Below are positions 42,419-51,865 of a stretch of 64,000 bases of DNA, in pieces. The translations under genes and the position numbers were made by a program. The notes under the pieces were generated by a model. It searched no databases. It saw only the letters and a list, made by a program, of their open reading frames with translations, and had not been told where the DNA came from. Origin of the DNA: Pseudomonadota bacterium (GTDB lineage Bacteria; Pseudomonadota; Gammaproteobacteria; UBA9214); assembly GCA_041395565.1 (NCBI GenBank), contig JAWLAI010000005.1, forward strand, positions 310,001-374,000, read 5' to 3'. Position 1 is the first letter of the stretch. Every line of letters begins with the position of its first letter.

Positions 42419-43891
42419 ATGGACGACCCGCACGATCTCGAATTGCTGCTGCACTCGCGCGTGCCGCTGATCACGATCGAAACCCGCGACGAGAAGCGGG
42501 TGACGCAGCTGTTTGCCAGCCTCGCGCTGCGCCTGGGCGTGCCGGTCATGGCATGGTCCGCCACCAGCGGCCTGCAGCGCGTGGATCTCGAGCTCGCCCC
42601 GCAGCAACATGCCAGTGACCCGCAGCAGGCGCTTGGCCAGATCAAGTCCACCCGCACGCCTACCATCTATCTGCTGCTCGATTTCCATCCCTACCTTGAG
42701 GACGCCTATAACGTACGGCTGCTCAAGGAAATCGCGCTCGACTATCACGAGTTGCGCCACACGCTGGTCTTCGTCAGCCACGAGTTCAGGCTGCCGGCAG
42801 AACTCGACGGCCTGGCGGCACAGTTTTCCCTGTCGCTGCCGGATCGCGATGAGTTGGAGAGGCTGATCCGCGAAGAGGCCGCACACTGGACCCAGGTCAA
42901 CCCCGGCCGCCAGGTCAGAACCGACCGCAAGACCCTGGACCTTATCATCGGCCAGCTGCGCGGCCTGACCACCGGCGACGCGCGGCGCATCATCCGCAGC
43001 ATCATCTTCGATGATGGTGCCATCCGGGAGAACGACCTGGACCGGGTGACGCGCGCCCGCTACCGCCTGATCGAGGCCAACGGCGCGCTCAGCTGCGAAT
43101 TCGACACGGCGGATTTCGCCGCCGTCGGCGGCCTGCATAACCTCAAGCGCTGGCTGCAACGCCGTCGCGTCGCCTTTCTGGACGGGGCGACCGGTCCGGA
43201 CCAGCCGCGGGGCATCCTGCTGGTCGGTGTACAGGGCGGCGGCAAGAGCCTTGCCGCCAAGGCGGTGGCCGGCATGTGGTCGCTGCCGCTGCTGCGGCTG
43301 GACTTCGGGACGCTATTTAACAAGTACTTTGGTGAAACGGAACGCAACCTGCGCGAGGCGCTGCGCGCGGCGGAAGCCATGGCCCCGTGCGTGCTGTGGA
43401 TCGACGAAATCGAAAAGGCGCTCGCTGCGGGCGATACCGACAGCGGCACCTCCCGCCGCATCCTGGGCAGCCTGCTGACCTGGATGGCGGAGCGCAAGGC
43501 CGCGGTCTTTATCGTAGCCACCGCCAATGCCATCGACGAATTGCCGCCGGAACTGGTACGCAAGGGCCGCCTGGATGAAATCTTCTTCGTGGACCTGCCG
43601 GATGCCGCCACGCGCGCCGAGATATTCGCCATTCATCTGCGCAAGCGTGACCACAAACCGCTGGATTTCGACCTCCAGACACTGGCCGGGCTCAGCGATG
43701 GCTACTCCGGGGCCGAGATCGAGCAGGCCATCGTGGCGGCAAGCTATCTCGCCCGGGAACAGCGCGCGACCCTGGATACGGCACACATCAGTCACGAACT
43801 CCAGCAGACCCGCCCGCTGTCGCAGATCATGACGGAAAAGATCGCCCGGCTGCGGCAGTGGGCCAGAGACCGCACCGTCCCGGCCAACTAG
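42419..43891 (+). CDS. Ycf46-like AAA ATPase
   Basis: A 490-residue AAA ATPase related to cyanobacterial and plastid Ycf46. The N-terminal part (about 1-230) contains LLLHSRVPLITIETRDEKRV and YLLLDFHPYLED; the ATPase core has Walker A GVQGGGKSLAAKAVAG, Walker B VLWIDEIEKAL, sensor VFIVATANAIDELP and an arginine-rich ending RKGRLDEIFFVDLP. The role in proteobacteria is not known; it follows rof by 45 bases. Confidence 0.88.
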   Translation: MDDPHDLELLLHSRVPLITIETRDEKRVTQLFASLALRLGVPVMAWSATSGLQRVDLELAPQQHASDPQQALGQIKSTRTPTIYLLLDFHPYLEDAYNVRLLKEIALDYHELRHTLVFVSHEFRLPAELDGLAAQFSLSLPDRDELERLIREEAAHWTQVNPGRQVRTDRKTLDLIIGQLRGLTTGDARRIIRSIIFDDGAIRENDLDRVTRARYRLIEANGALSCEFDTADFAAVGGLHNLKRWLQRRRVAFLDGATGPDQPRGILLVGVQGGGKSLAAKAVAGMWSLPLLRLDFGTLFNKYFGETERNLREALRAAEAMAPCVLWIDEIEKALAAGDTDSGTSRRILGSLLTWMAERKAAVFIVATANAIDELPPELVRKGRLDEIFFVDLPDAATRAEIFAIHLRKRDHKPLDFDLQTLAGLSDGYSGAEIEQAIVAASYLAREQRATLDTAHISHELQQTRPLSQIMTEKIARLRQWARDRTVPAN

Positions 43892-43955
43892 GTTAGCGTT
43901 GCGATCAAGCCACAGCTTGGTTGCGCCAAGGATTTGCGTCATCTGGCCTGTTTTA

Positions 43956-43976
43956 TTATCCACCAGCTTATCCACA
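43956..43976 (+). promoter_or_regulatory. Pair of DnaA box-like sequences
   Basis: TTATCCACA at 43968-43976 is a perfect match to the consensus DnaA box, and TTATCCACC at 43956-43964 differs by one base. They have the same orientation, three bases apart. A weaker third match is on the other strand at 44047-44055. The gap lies between two convergent-free genes. Confidence 0.5.
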
Positions 43977-44124
43977 AGCCGGCGCCAGCTAAGCCACTGA
44001 TGTTAGCTTGATAAAGCCCCAGTCCCGCCAGTTTTTCGGCACGGCCTGTGGATTTTTATGCTAGGATGGGCTGCACGCCGGAAAAAACAACAAAAGCCGC
44101 CCCAGCGGCAGGAAGGAGGCCGTC

Positions 44125-44481
44125 ATGCATGACCTTCCCGACAGCCAGTCATTCGATTTCGATGCCTGGGCAAAACTGTTCGTAAAAGACCCTGAAGAAT
44201 TCGAAAAACAAAGACTTATCGCCATCGAGCAGCTGATCCAGCAAGCACCGCCACACAAGCAGCAGCGGCTGCGCTGCCTGCAATGGAAACTGGACCAGGT
44301 GCGGCGCATCGCGCCCAATCCGCTGGCGGCTAGCCTGCGTATGAACGAGCTGCTGTGGGAGAGTCTAGCCGGCCCGGACGGCCTGATCGAACGCCTGAAC
44401 CGACCGCGCCCGCAGCGCCAGCCCCCGCGGCGCGCCCGGGTCCTGCCGTTTCCGGCCGGCTTGTCGCAACCACAGGATTAA
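44125..44481 (+). CDS. DUF3135 domain protein
   Basis: A 118-residue soluble protein with the DUF3135 pattern: FDFDAWAKLFVKDPEEFEKQ at the N-terminus and RLRCLQWKLDQVRRIAPNPLAASLRMNELLWES in the middle. A basic proline-rich tail follows. Function unknown. Its 3' end overlaps a predicted promoter for rpmE. ATG is preceded by GGAGG (GAAGGAGGCCGTC). Confidence 0.82.
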   Translation: MHDLPDSQSFDFDAWAKLFVKDPEEFEKQRLIAIEQLIQQAPPHKQQRLRCLQWKLDQVRRIAPNPLAASLRMNELLWESLAGPDGLIERLNRPRPQRQPPRRARVLPFPAGLSQPQD

Positions 44482-44489
44482 CGTATTAT
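44461..44489 (+). promoter_or_regulatory. Predicted promoter of rpmE
   Basis: TTGTCG (44461-44466) and TATTAT (44484-44489) are 17 bases apart, 65 bases before the rpmE start, overlapping the end of the DUF3135 gene. Confidence 0.45.
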
Positions 44490-44553
44490 TCCCGGCCTTT
44501 TCACGGTCCCGGTCGTCGCTTTCCGGTAGCCGTTACATACGTTCGAGGTAGTC

Positions 44554-44757
44554 ATGAAAACCGAAACCCATCCGGCATACGATGCCGTCAAGGTCACCTG
44601 CAGCTGCGGCGAGACCTTCGAAACCCGGTCCACCGCGGGCAACGACCTGAACATCGAAGTCTGCTCCAAGTGCCATCCGTTCTATACCGGCAAGCAGAAG
44701 ATGGTCGACACCGGCGGCCGGGTAGACAAGTTCCGCCAGCGTTACGGGAACAACTGA
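44554..44757 (+). CDS. rpmE: 50S ribosomal protein L31, zinc-binding type
   Basis: A 67-residue ribosomal protein bridging the subunits. The zinc ligands are visible as CSCG and CSKC, followed by HPFYTGKQKMVDTGGRVDKFRQRYG. The zinc-free paralogue YkgM-type is not in the window. Confidence 0.96.
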   Translation: MKTETHPAYDAVKVTCSCGETFETRSTAGNDLNIEVCSKCHPFYTGKQKMVDTGGRVDKFRQRYGNN

Positions 44758-44768
44758 CCGCAGGGCGA

Positions 44769-45587
44769 ATGCGACCGGGTTCGTATCGCACAGGGGCGCC
44801 CGCCTTGGCCGCCCCTGTTTTGTTTATACTGCTCTCAGCCTGCCTGGCGGACACCACGGTGCCCGCGCAGGAATGCCCGGCCGTGCGTATCGACGAACGC
44901 GCCCGGGTCAGCTACGTATTCGATGGCGACACGGTCAGACTCGCAGATGGCAGACGCCTGCGGCTGATCGGCATCGATACACCCGAACTCGCCCGCGCCG
45001 ACGAGACGGATGAGCCGCTGGCGCGGGTAGCGCGCACCCGGCTGCAGGAACTGCTCACCGCCGGCGCAAACGAGCTGCAGCTGCAGTTCGATAGCCAGCG
45101 CACCGACCACTACGGCCGGCTGCTGGCACATGCCTATCTCAACAACGGCGACAACGTGGCCGTGCAACTGCTACGGCAGGGCCTGGCCACCGCGCTGGTC
45201 GTACCGCCGAACACCCGGGAAGCGGACTGTTACGACGCCATTGAACACGCCGCACGGGCTGAACGCCGGGGACTGTGGGCACTGCCCCGCTACCGCCCCC
45301 AGAACAGTACCGAATTGCCACCCGACGCCACGGGATTTCACATTGTGCGCGGACGGATCACCGCCGTGCGCACCCCGTCCGGCAGTACCTGGCTCGACCT
45401 GGAAGGGCCGTTAAGCCTGCACATCGGCGGCAGGGATCGCGCGCATTTCGCAGCGGGTTACCTGGAAGGACTGGCTGGACAGGAAGTCGAGGTACGTGGC
45501 TGGATCAGAACGGAGCGGAACGGCCTGCGCATGAATATCCGCCACCCCGCAGCCCTGACCGGATTGACGCAAGCCGATGGCGGCTGA
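44769..45587 (+). CDS. Thermonuclease-like lipoprotein
   Basis: A 272-residue protein with a lipoprotein signal (LFILLSAC near residue 17-24) and a staphylococcal nuclease domain with FDGDTVRLADGRRLRLIGIDTPE and QRTDHYGRLLAHAYL, so the metal and catalytic residues are present. A C-terminal OB-like region follows (about 190-270). It begins 11 bases after rpmE and its end overlaps the M48 gene by 11 bases. Likely an envelope-bound nuclease. Confidence 0.83.
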   Translation: MRPGSYRTGAPALAAPVLFILLSACLADTTVPAQECPAVRIDERARVSYVFDGDTVRLADGRRLRLIGIDTPELARADETDEPLARVARTRLQELLTAGANELQLQFDSQRTDHYGRLLAHAYLNNGDNVAVQLLRQGLATALVVPPNTREADCYDAIEHAARAERRGLWALPRYRPQNSTELPPDATGFHIVRGRITAVRTPSGSTWLDLEGPLSLHIGGRDRAHFAAGYLEGLAGQEVEVRGWIRTERNGLRMNIRHPAALTGLTQADGG

Positions 45588-47061
45588 GCTGCGCGTGGCC
45601 GACTTCCCGGTATTCCGCAGGCTGCTGCCTGTTATCGCGCTGATCGCACAACTGGCAGCCTGCGCCACTAACCCGGTGACCGGGGGATCGGATCTAGTAC
45701 TGATGTCCGAAGCGCAGGAGATCAGCCTGGGCCGCAAATACAGTGCGGAAATAACCAAGGAAATCCCGGCATACGAAGACCCGGCGCTCGCCCGCCTGGT
45801 ACAGACGGTCGGTGACAAGGTCGCGGCCAGCAGCCATCGGCCGGACCTGATCTACCGCTTTACCGTTCTGGATACTCCGACGGTGAATGCCTTCGCCCTG
45901 CCCGGTGGTTATATCTACATCACTCGCGGCCTGCTCGCCTACCTCAACTCCGAGGCCGAACTCGCTGCGGTACTGGGCCACGAGATCGGCCATGTCACCG
46001 CACGTCACAGCGTGCGCCAGCACAGTACGGCGACAGTTGCGGGGATACTCGGCACCGTGGTTGCCGCCGCCACCGGTATCCAGGGCGCAGACACACTCAC
46101 CAACCTTGCCGGCACCGCCATCGTCCGCGGCTACGGCCGCGAGCATGAACTGGAAGCAGATCGACTGGGCGCGGAGTATCTGGCGAAGAGCGGTTACGAT
46201 CCCCATGGGATGCTCAATGTTGTGGGTGTTCTCAAGAATCAGGAAGCTTTCGATAAGCTGGTAGCCGAGAAGGAAGGCCGCGAACCCAGCGCCTACCACG
46301 GGCTGTTCGCAACCCATCCGGACAACGACACGCGCTTCCAGGAAGTAGTCAGGGCCGCGGCGGGATTGCACAGCGGGGCTGCAGCGACGGCAGACCGCGC
46401 AGCCTTCCTGCAGGCCATCGCTGGGCTGACTTTCGGTGAACGAGACGAGGACGGGGTGGTCAGAAAGCAACACTACTACCACAAGACGCTGGATTTCTCC
46501 CTGACCTTCCCGGACAACTGGCGTATCGACAACCGGGCGGATCGGGTGCTCGCCCGTTCCGCCGACAATGACGGCCTCATCCAGGTGACGGTGACCGACC
46601 TCAACAAGCGCATCACGCCCGCGGCATTCATGTCCGAACGCCTACAGCTGGAAAACATGCAGCACGGCGAATCGTTCCGGGTCGGTGACTACGCTGGCTA
46701 CACCGCGATTGCCGATGGCGGGACTCCCTACGGTGAACGTCCGGTGCGTTATGTCGTGATATTCCGGGATACCCGCGCGTGGATCATCGCGGGTGCCGCC
46801 AAGGAGCGGCGCGAGTCACGCCGCTATGACGCAGACATTTTGGCAACCGCACGCAGTTTTCACGCACTGAGCGCGGCGGAACGGCCGCTGGCCACGGCGC
46901 ATCATCTTGCGCTTATCCGTACAGCGCCGGGCAGCCGCTATGCAGATCTGGCAAAAGACTCGCCACTGGCGAATTTTCCCGAACAGCAGTTGCGCCTGCT
47001 GAACAACCAGTACCCCACCGGCGAGCCGGATGCCGGCAGCCTGCTGAAAATTGTTCGCTAG
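45577..47061 (+). CDS. M48 family metalloprotease lipoprotein
   Basis: A 494-residue lipoprotein (lipobox LAAC) of the BepA-like M48 family. The zinc motif HEIGH is at about 134-138 with the third ligand in ELEADRLGAEYL near 193; the C-terminal region (about 300-494) is of the type seen in periplasmic chaperone-proteases. It probably degrades or assists misfolded outer membrane proteins. Its start overlaps the nuclease gene. Confidence 0.9.
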   Translation: MAAELRVADFPVFRRLLPVIALIAQLAACATNPVTGGSDLVLMSEAQEISLGRKYSAEITKEIPAYEDPALARLVQTVGDKVAASSHRPDLIYRFTVLDTPTVNAFALPGGYIYITRGLLAYLNSEAELAAVLGHEIGHVTARHSVRQHSTATVAGILGTVVAAATGIQGADTLTNLAGTAIVRGYGREHELEADRLGAEYLAKSGYDPHGMLNVVGVLKNQEAFDKLVAEKEGREPSAYHGLFATHPDNDTRFQEVVRAAAGLHSGAAATADRAAFLQAIAGLTFGERDEDGVVRKQHYYHKTLDFSLTFPDNWRIDNRADRVLARSADNDGLIQVTVTDLNKRITPAAFMSERLQLENMQHGESFRVGDYAGYTAIADGGTPYGERPVRYVVIFRDTRAWIIAGAAKERRESRRYDADILATARSFHALSAAERPLATAHHLALIRTAPGSRYADLAKDSPLANFPEQQLRLLNNQYPTGEPDAGSLLKIVR

Positions 47062-47079
47062 CAGCGGGGCCTATATACT
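47051..47079 (+). promoter_or_regulatory. Candidate promoter of mdh
   Basis: TTGTTC (47051-47056) and TATACT (47074-47079) are 17 bases apart; the -35 match is poor. Located 60 bases before the mdh start. Confidence 0.35.
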
Positions 47080-47138
47080 CCAGTTCCTGCATAAACATAC
47101 CGATAAACCGGCAAACCGCCGCAAGTTAGGGACACGCG

Positions 47139-48059
47139 ATGAACAAGATCACCATCATTGGCGCCGGCCGCGTGGGAGAATCAACGGCACAGATACTGGC
47201 GACACGGGACATGTGTCGTGAGGTGGTACTGCTCGATATACGCGACGGCGCTGCCGCCGGGGCGGCACTGGATATCCGGCAGTCAGCCGCACTGCACCGC
47301 TTCGACTGCAGGGTTACCGGTGGCGCCAGTCCTGACCTGATGGCCGGCTCGGACCTGGTCATCATCACGGCCGGATCACCGCGCAAGCCCGGCATGTCAC
47401 GCAGCGATGTCCTGGAGGTAAATCGCTCTGTTATCAACGATATCCTCGACCAGGTTTTGGAGTTCGCGCCTGACTGCCTGCTGCTCATGGTCACCAACCC
47501 CGTCGACGTCCTCACCTGGCATGCCTGGAAACGTACCGGTTGGGAACGGCACCGGGTCTTCGGTCAGGCCGGCGTGCTGGATGCCGCACGCATGGCCAGC
47601 TTCATGGCGGAGCAGACTGGTATTTCGGTGCGAGACATACACACCATGGTCATCGGCGGCCATGGTGATGCCATGGTGCCACTGACCCGCTTCAGCACCA
47701 TCAACGGCCTGCCGGTGCATGCGTTCGTCGACGCCAAGACCATCGAGTACATCAACGAGAAGACCCGGCATGGGGGTGCCGAGGTGCTGGAAATGCGTCA
47801 ACACAGCAGCGCCTACAATGCCCCGGCAGCGGCTATCGCCACCATGGTGGACGCCATCCGCAGCAACCGCGATCGGCTACTGCCCTGCGTCTGCATACTG
47901 GATGGTGAATACGGACACCGCAATATTCCGGCAGGCGTGCCGGCCATATTGGGACGCGAAGGCATCAAGCGCGTGGTAGAGCTGCCACTCGATGAGGAAG
48001 AATCCGTCGGCTTCCAGCATTCGGTCGATAGCATCCTCGAGGATTTACAGCACATCTGA
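47139..48059 (+). CDS. mdh: Malate dehydrogenase, LDH-like type
   Basis: NAD-dependent interconversion of malate and oxaloacetate in the TCA cycle. The 306 residues have the GAGRVG dinucleotide motif, the Arg loop AGSPRKPGMSRSDV, NPVDVLT, GVLDAARM and the catalytic His in IGGHGDAMVP. The Arg at the substrate-specificity loop favours malate over lactate. It is the LDH-like form, not the E. coli type. Confidence 0.94.
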   Translation: MNKITIIGAGRVGESTAQILATRDMCREVVLLDIRDGAAAGAALDIRQSAALHRFDCRVTGGASPDLMAGSDLVIITAGSPRKPGMSRSDVLEVNRSVINDILDQVLEFAPDCLLLMVTNPVDVLTWHAWKRTGWERHRVFGQAGVLDAARMASFMAEQTGISVRDIHTMVIGGHGDAMVPLTRFSTINGLPVHAFVDAKTIEYINEKTRHGGAEVLEMRQHSSAYNAPAAAIATMVDAIRSNRDRLLPCVCILDGEYGHRNIPAGVPAILGREGIKRVVELPLDEEESVGFQHSVDSILEDLQHI

Positions 48060-48093
48060 TGCCGGTGCAGCCGGATGCAGGACCACGCCCGGC

Positions 48094-50547
48094 CTAGAAC
48101 AGCTGGTCGGTTATGCTCTCCCCCGCACCTGCGGCACCAGTCGCCATAGACTGACTGGTCTTGGTCGGCACGTTTTCCTCCATGAAGGTTTCGAAAATGG
48201 CATCGCGCTGGCCGCTCGCGGCCAGCAGGCCGGTCGCCGGATCGATGCGTACAGTCACCAGCCCCTCCGGTGGCTCCTGCCTGCGCTCTTCGACACCCTG
48301 CAGCGCATAGGCCATATAGTCTATCCACATAGGCAATGCAGAACGCCCGCCGGTTTCGCCCCTGCCAAGCGGTTCAAGCCGATCGTAGCCGACCCAGGCC
48401 GTTGCGACTACCGCATGATTGAAACCGGAGAACCAGCCATCCATCTGGTCGTTCGTTGTTCCCGTCTTGCCGGCAAGATCGGAGCGACCCAGCACGCGCG
48501 CACGGGTGCCGGTGCCACGCTGGATGACATCGCGCATCATCGAGGTCATCAGCCAAACATTGCGCGGCGACAATGTCTGCTGCGCCGGCAGTGGCGGCTC
48601 CTCTGCATCCGCCGGGATACCATGATCGTCCGTCGCAAGCTCCGGCTGCTGCGGCTGTGCCGCCTCGCCCGCGGCAGTCAGCGCTTGCTCCGGCTGTTCG
48701 CATTCATGGCACACCACCTCGGGACGCGCGCGGAATATCAAGGTGCCGTTGGCATCGCGGATTTCCTTGATGAGGTAAGGTGTCACCAGGTAGCCGCCGT
48801 TGGCAAGCACGGCATAGGCCCGAGCCATCTGCAGCGGGGAAACCGAGGCGCTGCCGAGCGCCAGCGTCAGATCACGCGGCAACTGGTCGGCGGAAAATCC
48901 GAATCGCTCTGCATACTCCGCGGCATAGGAGGCGCCGATCGCACGCAGGATCCGGATGGAAACCAAGTTCCTGGATCGGTACAGGGCCTCGCGCAATCGC
49001 GTTGGACCGTAAAACTGACCGCTGTAGTTTTCCGGACGCCAGGTGGACTCAAGCTTGGGATCATCGAACACCACCGGGGCATCATTGATAATGCTCGCCG
49101 GTGTGAAGCCCTTCTCCAGCGCTGCCGAGTAGATGATTGGCTTGAAACTGGACCCGGGCTGCCGCCTGGCCTGGATGACGCGGTTGAACTTGCTGATATT
49201 GAAGTCGAAACCACCGACGAGCGCGAGTATGGCGCCATCATCCGGCTGCAGCGCAACGAGCGCGCCCTCGAGACCCGGCAACTGGGACAGTTCGTAGCGC
49301 CCCTCATTCACTTCACGCAAGCGGATGACATCCCCCGGCGTCACGACATCAGCAGCCCGCTTCGGTTCCGGCCCCATGCTGTTCGCACTGCGGTAGGCAC
49401 GCGCCCAGGACAACGCCTCCCAGTCGAGCGTCAGATTTTCGCCGTCCGCCAGCAGCGCGGTGGCCGACTGTTCGCCGACATCCGTTACCAGGGCAGGGCG
49501 CAGCCCACCCACGACCGTGTAGTCCTCCAGTAACGCGGGCCAGTCGGTCTGGGGCATGGCGGCCAGATCCAGATGCGCTTCCGGACCGTGATAACCGTGA
49601 CGCTTGCTGTAATCCAACAGGGCATTCCGCAGCGCCAGGTTGGCGGCCTCCTGGTGCCCGGCATCGATGGTGGTAACCACCTCGAAGCCCGAGGTATACG
49701 CCGCCGCATCGAAGCGGTTGACCATTTCGCCACGCACCATTTCCGCGACATACGGGGCGCTGGCCTCCGCGTCCACGGTGTGCAGCGAGGCATTGTCCTC
49801 CTCGGCGACGGCCGCCGCATGCGTCGCCCTGTCGATGTAGCCGAGTTGCAGCATCCGCCCCAGGATGTAGTTACGCCGATCGAGCGCGGCGCGCGGATCG
49901 GTGATCGGGTTTACCCGTGACGGCGCCTTGGGCAGGGCTGCGATCATGGCCATGCGGGCCAGGCTGAGTTCACCGATACTCTGGCCATAATATACCTGAG
50001 CAGCCGCTTCCACGCCGTAAGCGCGGTGACCGAGATAGATCTTGTTGAAGTAGAGCTCGAGTATTTCCTGCTTGCTGAGCGAATCCTCGATCCGGAATGC
50101 CAGCAAGATCTCGGTCAGCTTGCGCAGATAGGTCTTCTCGCTGGAGAGGAAGAAGTTGCGTGCCACCTGCATGGTGATGGTACTGCCGCCCTGGCGCTTC
50201 TTGCCGGTACGTGCCAGTTCCACGCCTGCGCGCAGCAACCCCGGCAGGTCTACACCCGCATGTTCGAAGAAATGATCGTCTTCAGCCGCCAGAAACGCCT
50301 TCACCAGCAGCGGCGGTACGTTGTCAATACTGATCGGCGTTCGGCGTTTCTCGCCGAACTCGGCCAGCAGCTTGTGATCGTGGGTATAGACCCGCAGAGG
50401 CTCCTGCAGACGCACATCCTTCAGCGCCTCGATCGAAGGCAGCTGGGGCTCGATCCGAATATAGATGACTGCGGCAACGATCGCCGTCAAAAAAATGCCT
50501 GTCAGCAGAAGTGAGAGCAGGTACAGCCCTGCACGGCGAAAGTTCAT
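48094..50547 (-). CDS. mrcA: Penicillin-binding protein 1A
   Basis: Bifunctional class A PBP that polymerises and cross-links peptidoglycan. The 817 residues have a membrane anchor (about 8-30), the glycosyltransferase motif EDDHFFEH at 89-96 and QGGSTITMQ, an OB insert, and the transpeptidase motifs SSFK (near 465), SRN and KTGTT (near 695). It is divergent from pilMNOPQ, as is normal for gammaproteobacteria. Confidence 0.97.
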   Translation of the reverse strand: MNFRRAGLYLLSLLLTGIFLTAIVAAVIYIRIEPQLPSIEALKDVRLQEPLRVYTHDHKLLAEFGEKRRTPISIDNVPPLLVKAFLAAEDDHFFEHAGVDLPGLLRAGVELARTGKKRQGGSTITMQVARNFFLSSEKTYLRKLTEILLAFRIEDSLSKQEILELYFNKIYLGHRAYGVEAAAQVYYGQSIGELSLARMAMIAALPKAPSRVNPITDPRAALDRRNYILGRMLQLGYIDRATHAAAVAEEDNASLHTVDAEASAPYVAEMVRGEMVNRFDAAAYTSGFEVVTTIDAGHQEAANLALRNALLDYSKRHGYHGPEAHLDLAAMPQTDWPALLEDYTVVGGLRPALVTDVGEQSATALLADGENLTLDWEALSWARAYRSANSMGPEPKRAADVVTPGDVIRLREVNEGRYELSQLPGLEGALVALQPDDGAILALVGGFDFNISKFNRVIQARRQPGSSFKPIIYSAALEKGFTPASIINDAPVVFDDPKLESTWRPENYSGQFYGPTRLREALYRSRNLVSIRILRAIGASYAAEYAERFGFSADQLPRDLTLALGSASVSPLQMARAYAVLANGGYLVTPYLIKEIRDANGTLIFRARPEVVCHECEQPEQALTAAGEAAQPQQPELATDDHGIPADAEEPPLPAQQTLSPRNVWLMTSMMRDVIQRGTGTRARVLGRSDLAGKTGTTNDQMDGWFSGFNHAVVATAWVGYDRLEPLGRGETGGRSALPMWIDYMAYALQGVEERRQEPPEGLVTVRIDPATGLLAASGQRDAIFETFMEENVPTKTSQSMATGAAGAGESITDQLF

Positions 50548-50714
50548 TTTGCGAGATGGAAACCTGTGATCGGGTTCAAGGATTACACCGGAATGGAATC
50601 ATAGATTACAAATTATCTGGCGCGCTGCCTATTTTTACTAAACAAAAGCAGTGTGCGTCCGATAAGCAGTCTGGTAAGTAGCTCTGTCGAGCGAATCGTT
50701 TAATTACACATTAG

Positions 50715-50743
50715 TTGACAATCAGTTGGCAATGTCCTCTAAT
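50715..50743 (+). promoter_or_regulatory. Strong predicted sigma70 promoter of the pil operon
   Basis: A perfect TTGACA at 50715-50720 and TCTAAT at 50738-50743 are 17 bases apart, 51 bases before pilM. The 246-base divergent gap is more AT-rich than the average; a promoter for mrcA on the other strand was not clearly seen. Confidence 0.65.
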
Positions 50744-50793
50744 GCGGCGAACTACCTGTGCTGTACAACAGCTGGTAACTAAAGGGAAATATT

Positions 50794-51864
50794 GTGCTAT
50801 TCGCGCAACTATTTAAGCGGACCAAACCACCCCTCATCGGTCTGGACATCAGCTCCACTGCGGTCAAACTGCTGGAACTGAGTCGGAGCGGAACCCGCTA
50901 CCGGGTAGAAAGCTACGCCGTTGAGCCCCTGCCACCCAATTCCGTCGTCGAAAAGAATATTACCGACGTAGATGCCGTTGGTGAAGCAGTGCGTCGCGCC
51001 GTCAAGCGCTCCGGCACCCGCACCATGCATGCGGCGGTCGCCATCGCCGGCTCCTCGACCATCACCAAGGTCATTCCGATGCCGGCCGGCCTGAGCGAGG
51101 ATGACCTGGAGAGCCAGATCAACCTCGAGGCTGACCAGTACGTGCCCTACCCGCTGGAAGAGGTCAACCTCGATTTTGAGGTGCTCGGTCCTTCGGAAAA
51201 AAGTCCGGAGATGGTGGATGTACTCCTGGCAGCCTGCCGCAGCGAAAACGTCGACATCCGCAATGCAGCCGTCGAAACCGGTGGCCTGACCACGCAGATC
51301 ATGGATGTTGAATCATTCGCCAGTGAAAATGCCTTCGCCCTGCTGGCCGATCAGCTACCCGACCAGGGCGTCGGCAAGACGGTTGCCGTCATCGATGTGG
51401 GCGCCACCATGACGACGCTCAACGTCATGCATAATCTGAAAAGTGTCTACACCCGGGACACGGTGTTTGGTGGCAAGCAGCTTACCGAGGAAATCATGCG
51501 CCGTTACGGCCTCTCCTACGAGGAAGCCGGCATGGCCAAGCGTCAGGGCGGGCTCCCGGAGAGCTATCTGACCGACGTGCTCGAACCGTTCAAGCAGGCC
51601 ATGACCCAGCAGGCCAGCCGGTCGCTGCAGTTCTTCTATTCGTCCAGCCCGCACAGCAAGGTCGATCACATCGTGCTGGCTGGCGGCAGCGCATCCATAC
51701 CGGGTATGGACGAAATGATCCAGGAAAAGCTGGGGGTCGAAACGACTATAGCAAACCCGTTCGCATCCATGTCTCTGTCGGCACGGGTGAAACCGCAAGC
51801 ACTGAGCAATGACGCACCCGCTCTGCTGATCGCCTGCGGCCTGGCACTCAGGAGCTTTGACTGA
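50794..51864 (+). CDS. pilM: Type IV pilus assembly protein PilM
   Basis: Actin-like cytoplasmic protein that binds PilN and links the inner membrane alignment complex. The 356 residues have the ATPase-fold motifs LIGLDISSTAVKLLEL, VAVIDVGATMTTLNVM and LAGGSASIPGMDEMI. The GTG start is preceded by AGGGA. First gene of pilMNOPQ. Confidence 0.96.
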   Translation: MLFAQLFKRTKPPLIGLDISSTAVKLLELSRSGTRYRVESYAVEPLPPNSVVEKNITDVDAVGEAVRRAVKRSGTRTMHAAVAIAGSSTITKVIPMPAGLSEDDLESQINLEADQYVPYPLEEVNLDFEVLGPSEKSPEMVDVLLAACRSENVDIRNAAVETGGLTTQIMDVESFASENAFALLADQLPDQGVGKTVAVIDVGATMTTLNVMHNLKSVYTRDTVFGGKQLTEEIMRRYGLSYEEAGMAKRQGGLPESYLTDVLEPFKQAMTQQASRSLQFFYSSSPHSKVDHIVLAGGSASIPGMDEMIQEKLGVETTIANPFASMSLSARVKPQALSNDAPALLIACGLALRSFD

Positions 51865-51865
51865 T

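Noticed and set aside
47992..49533. Long plus-strand open frame across mrcA
   Set aside because: Antisense shadow of the PBP1A gene with no recognisable domain.
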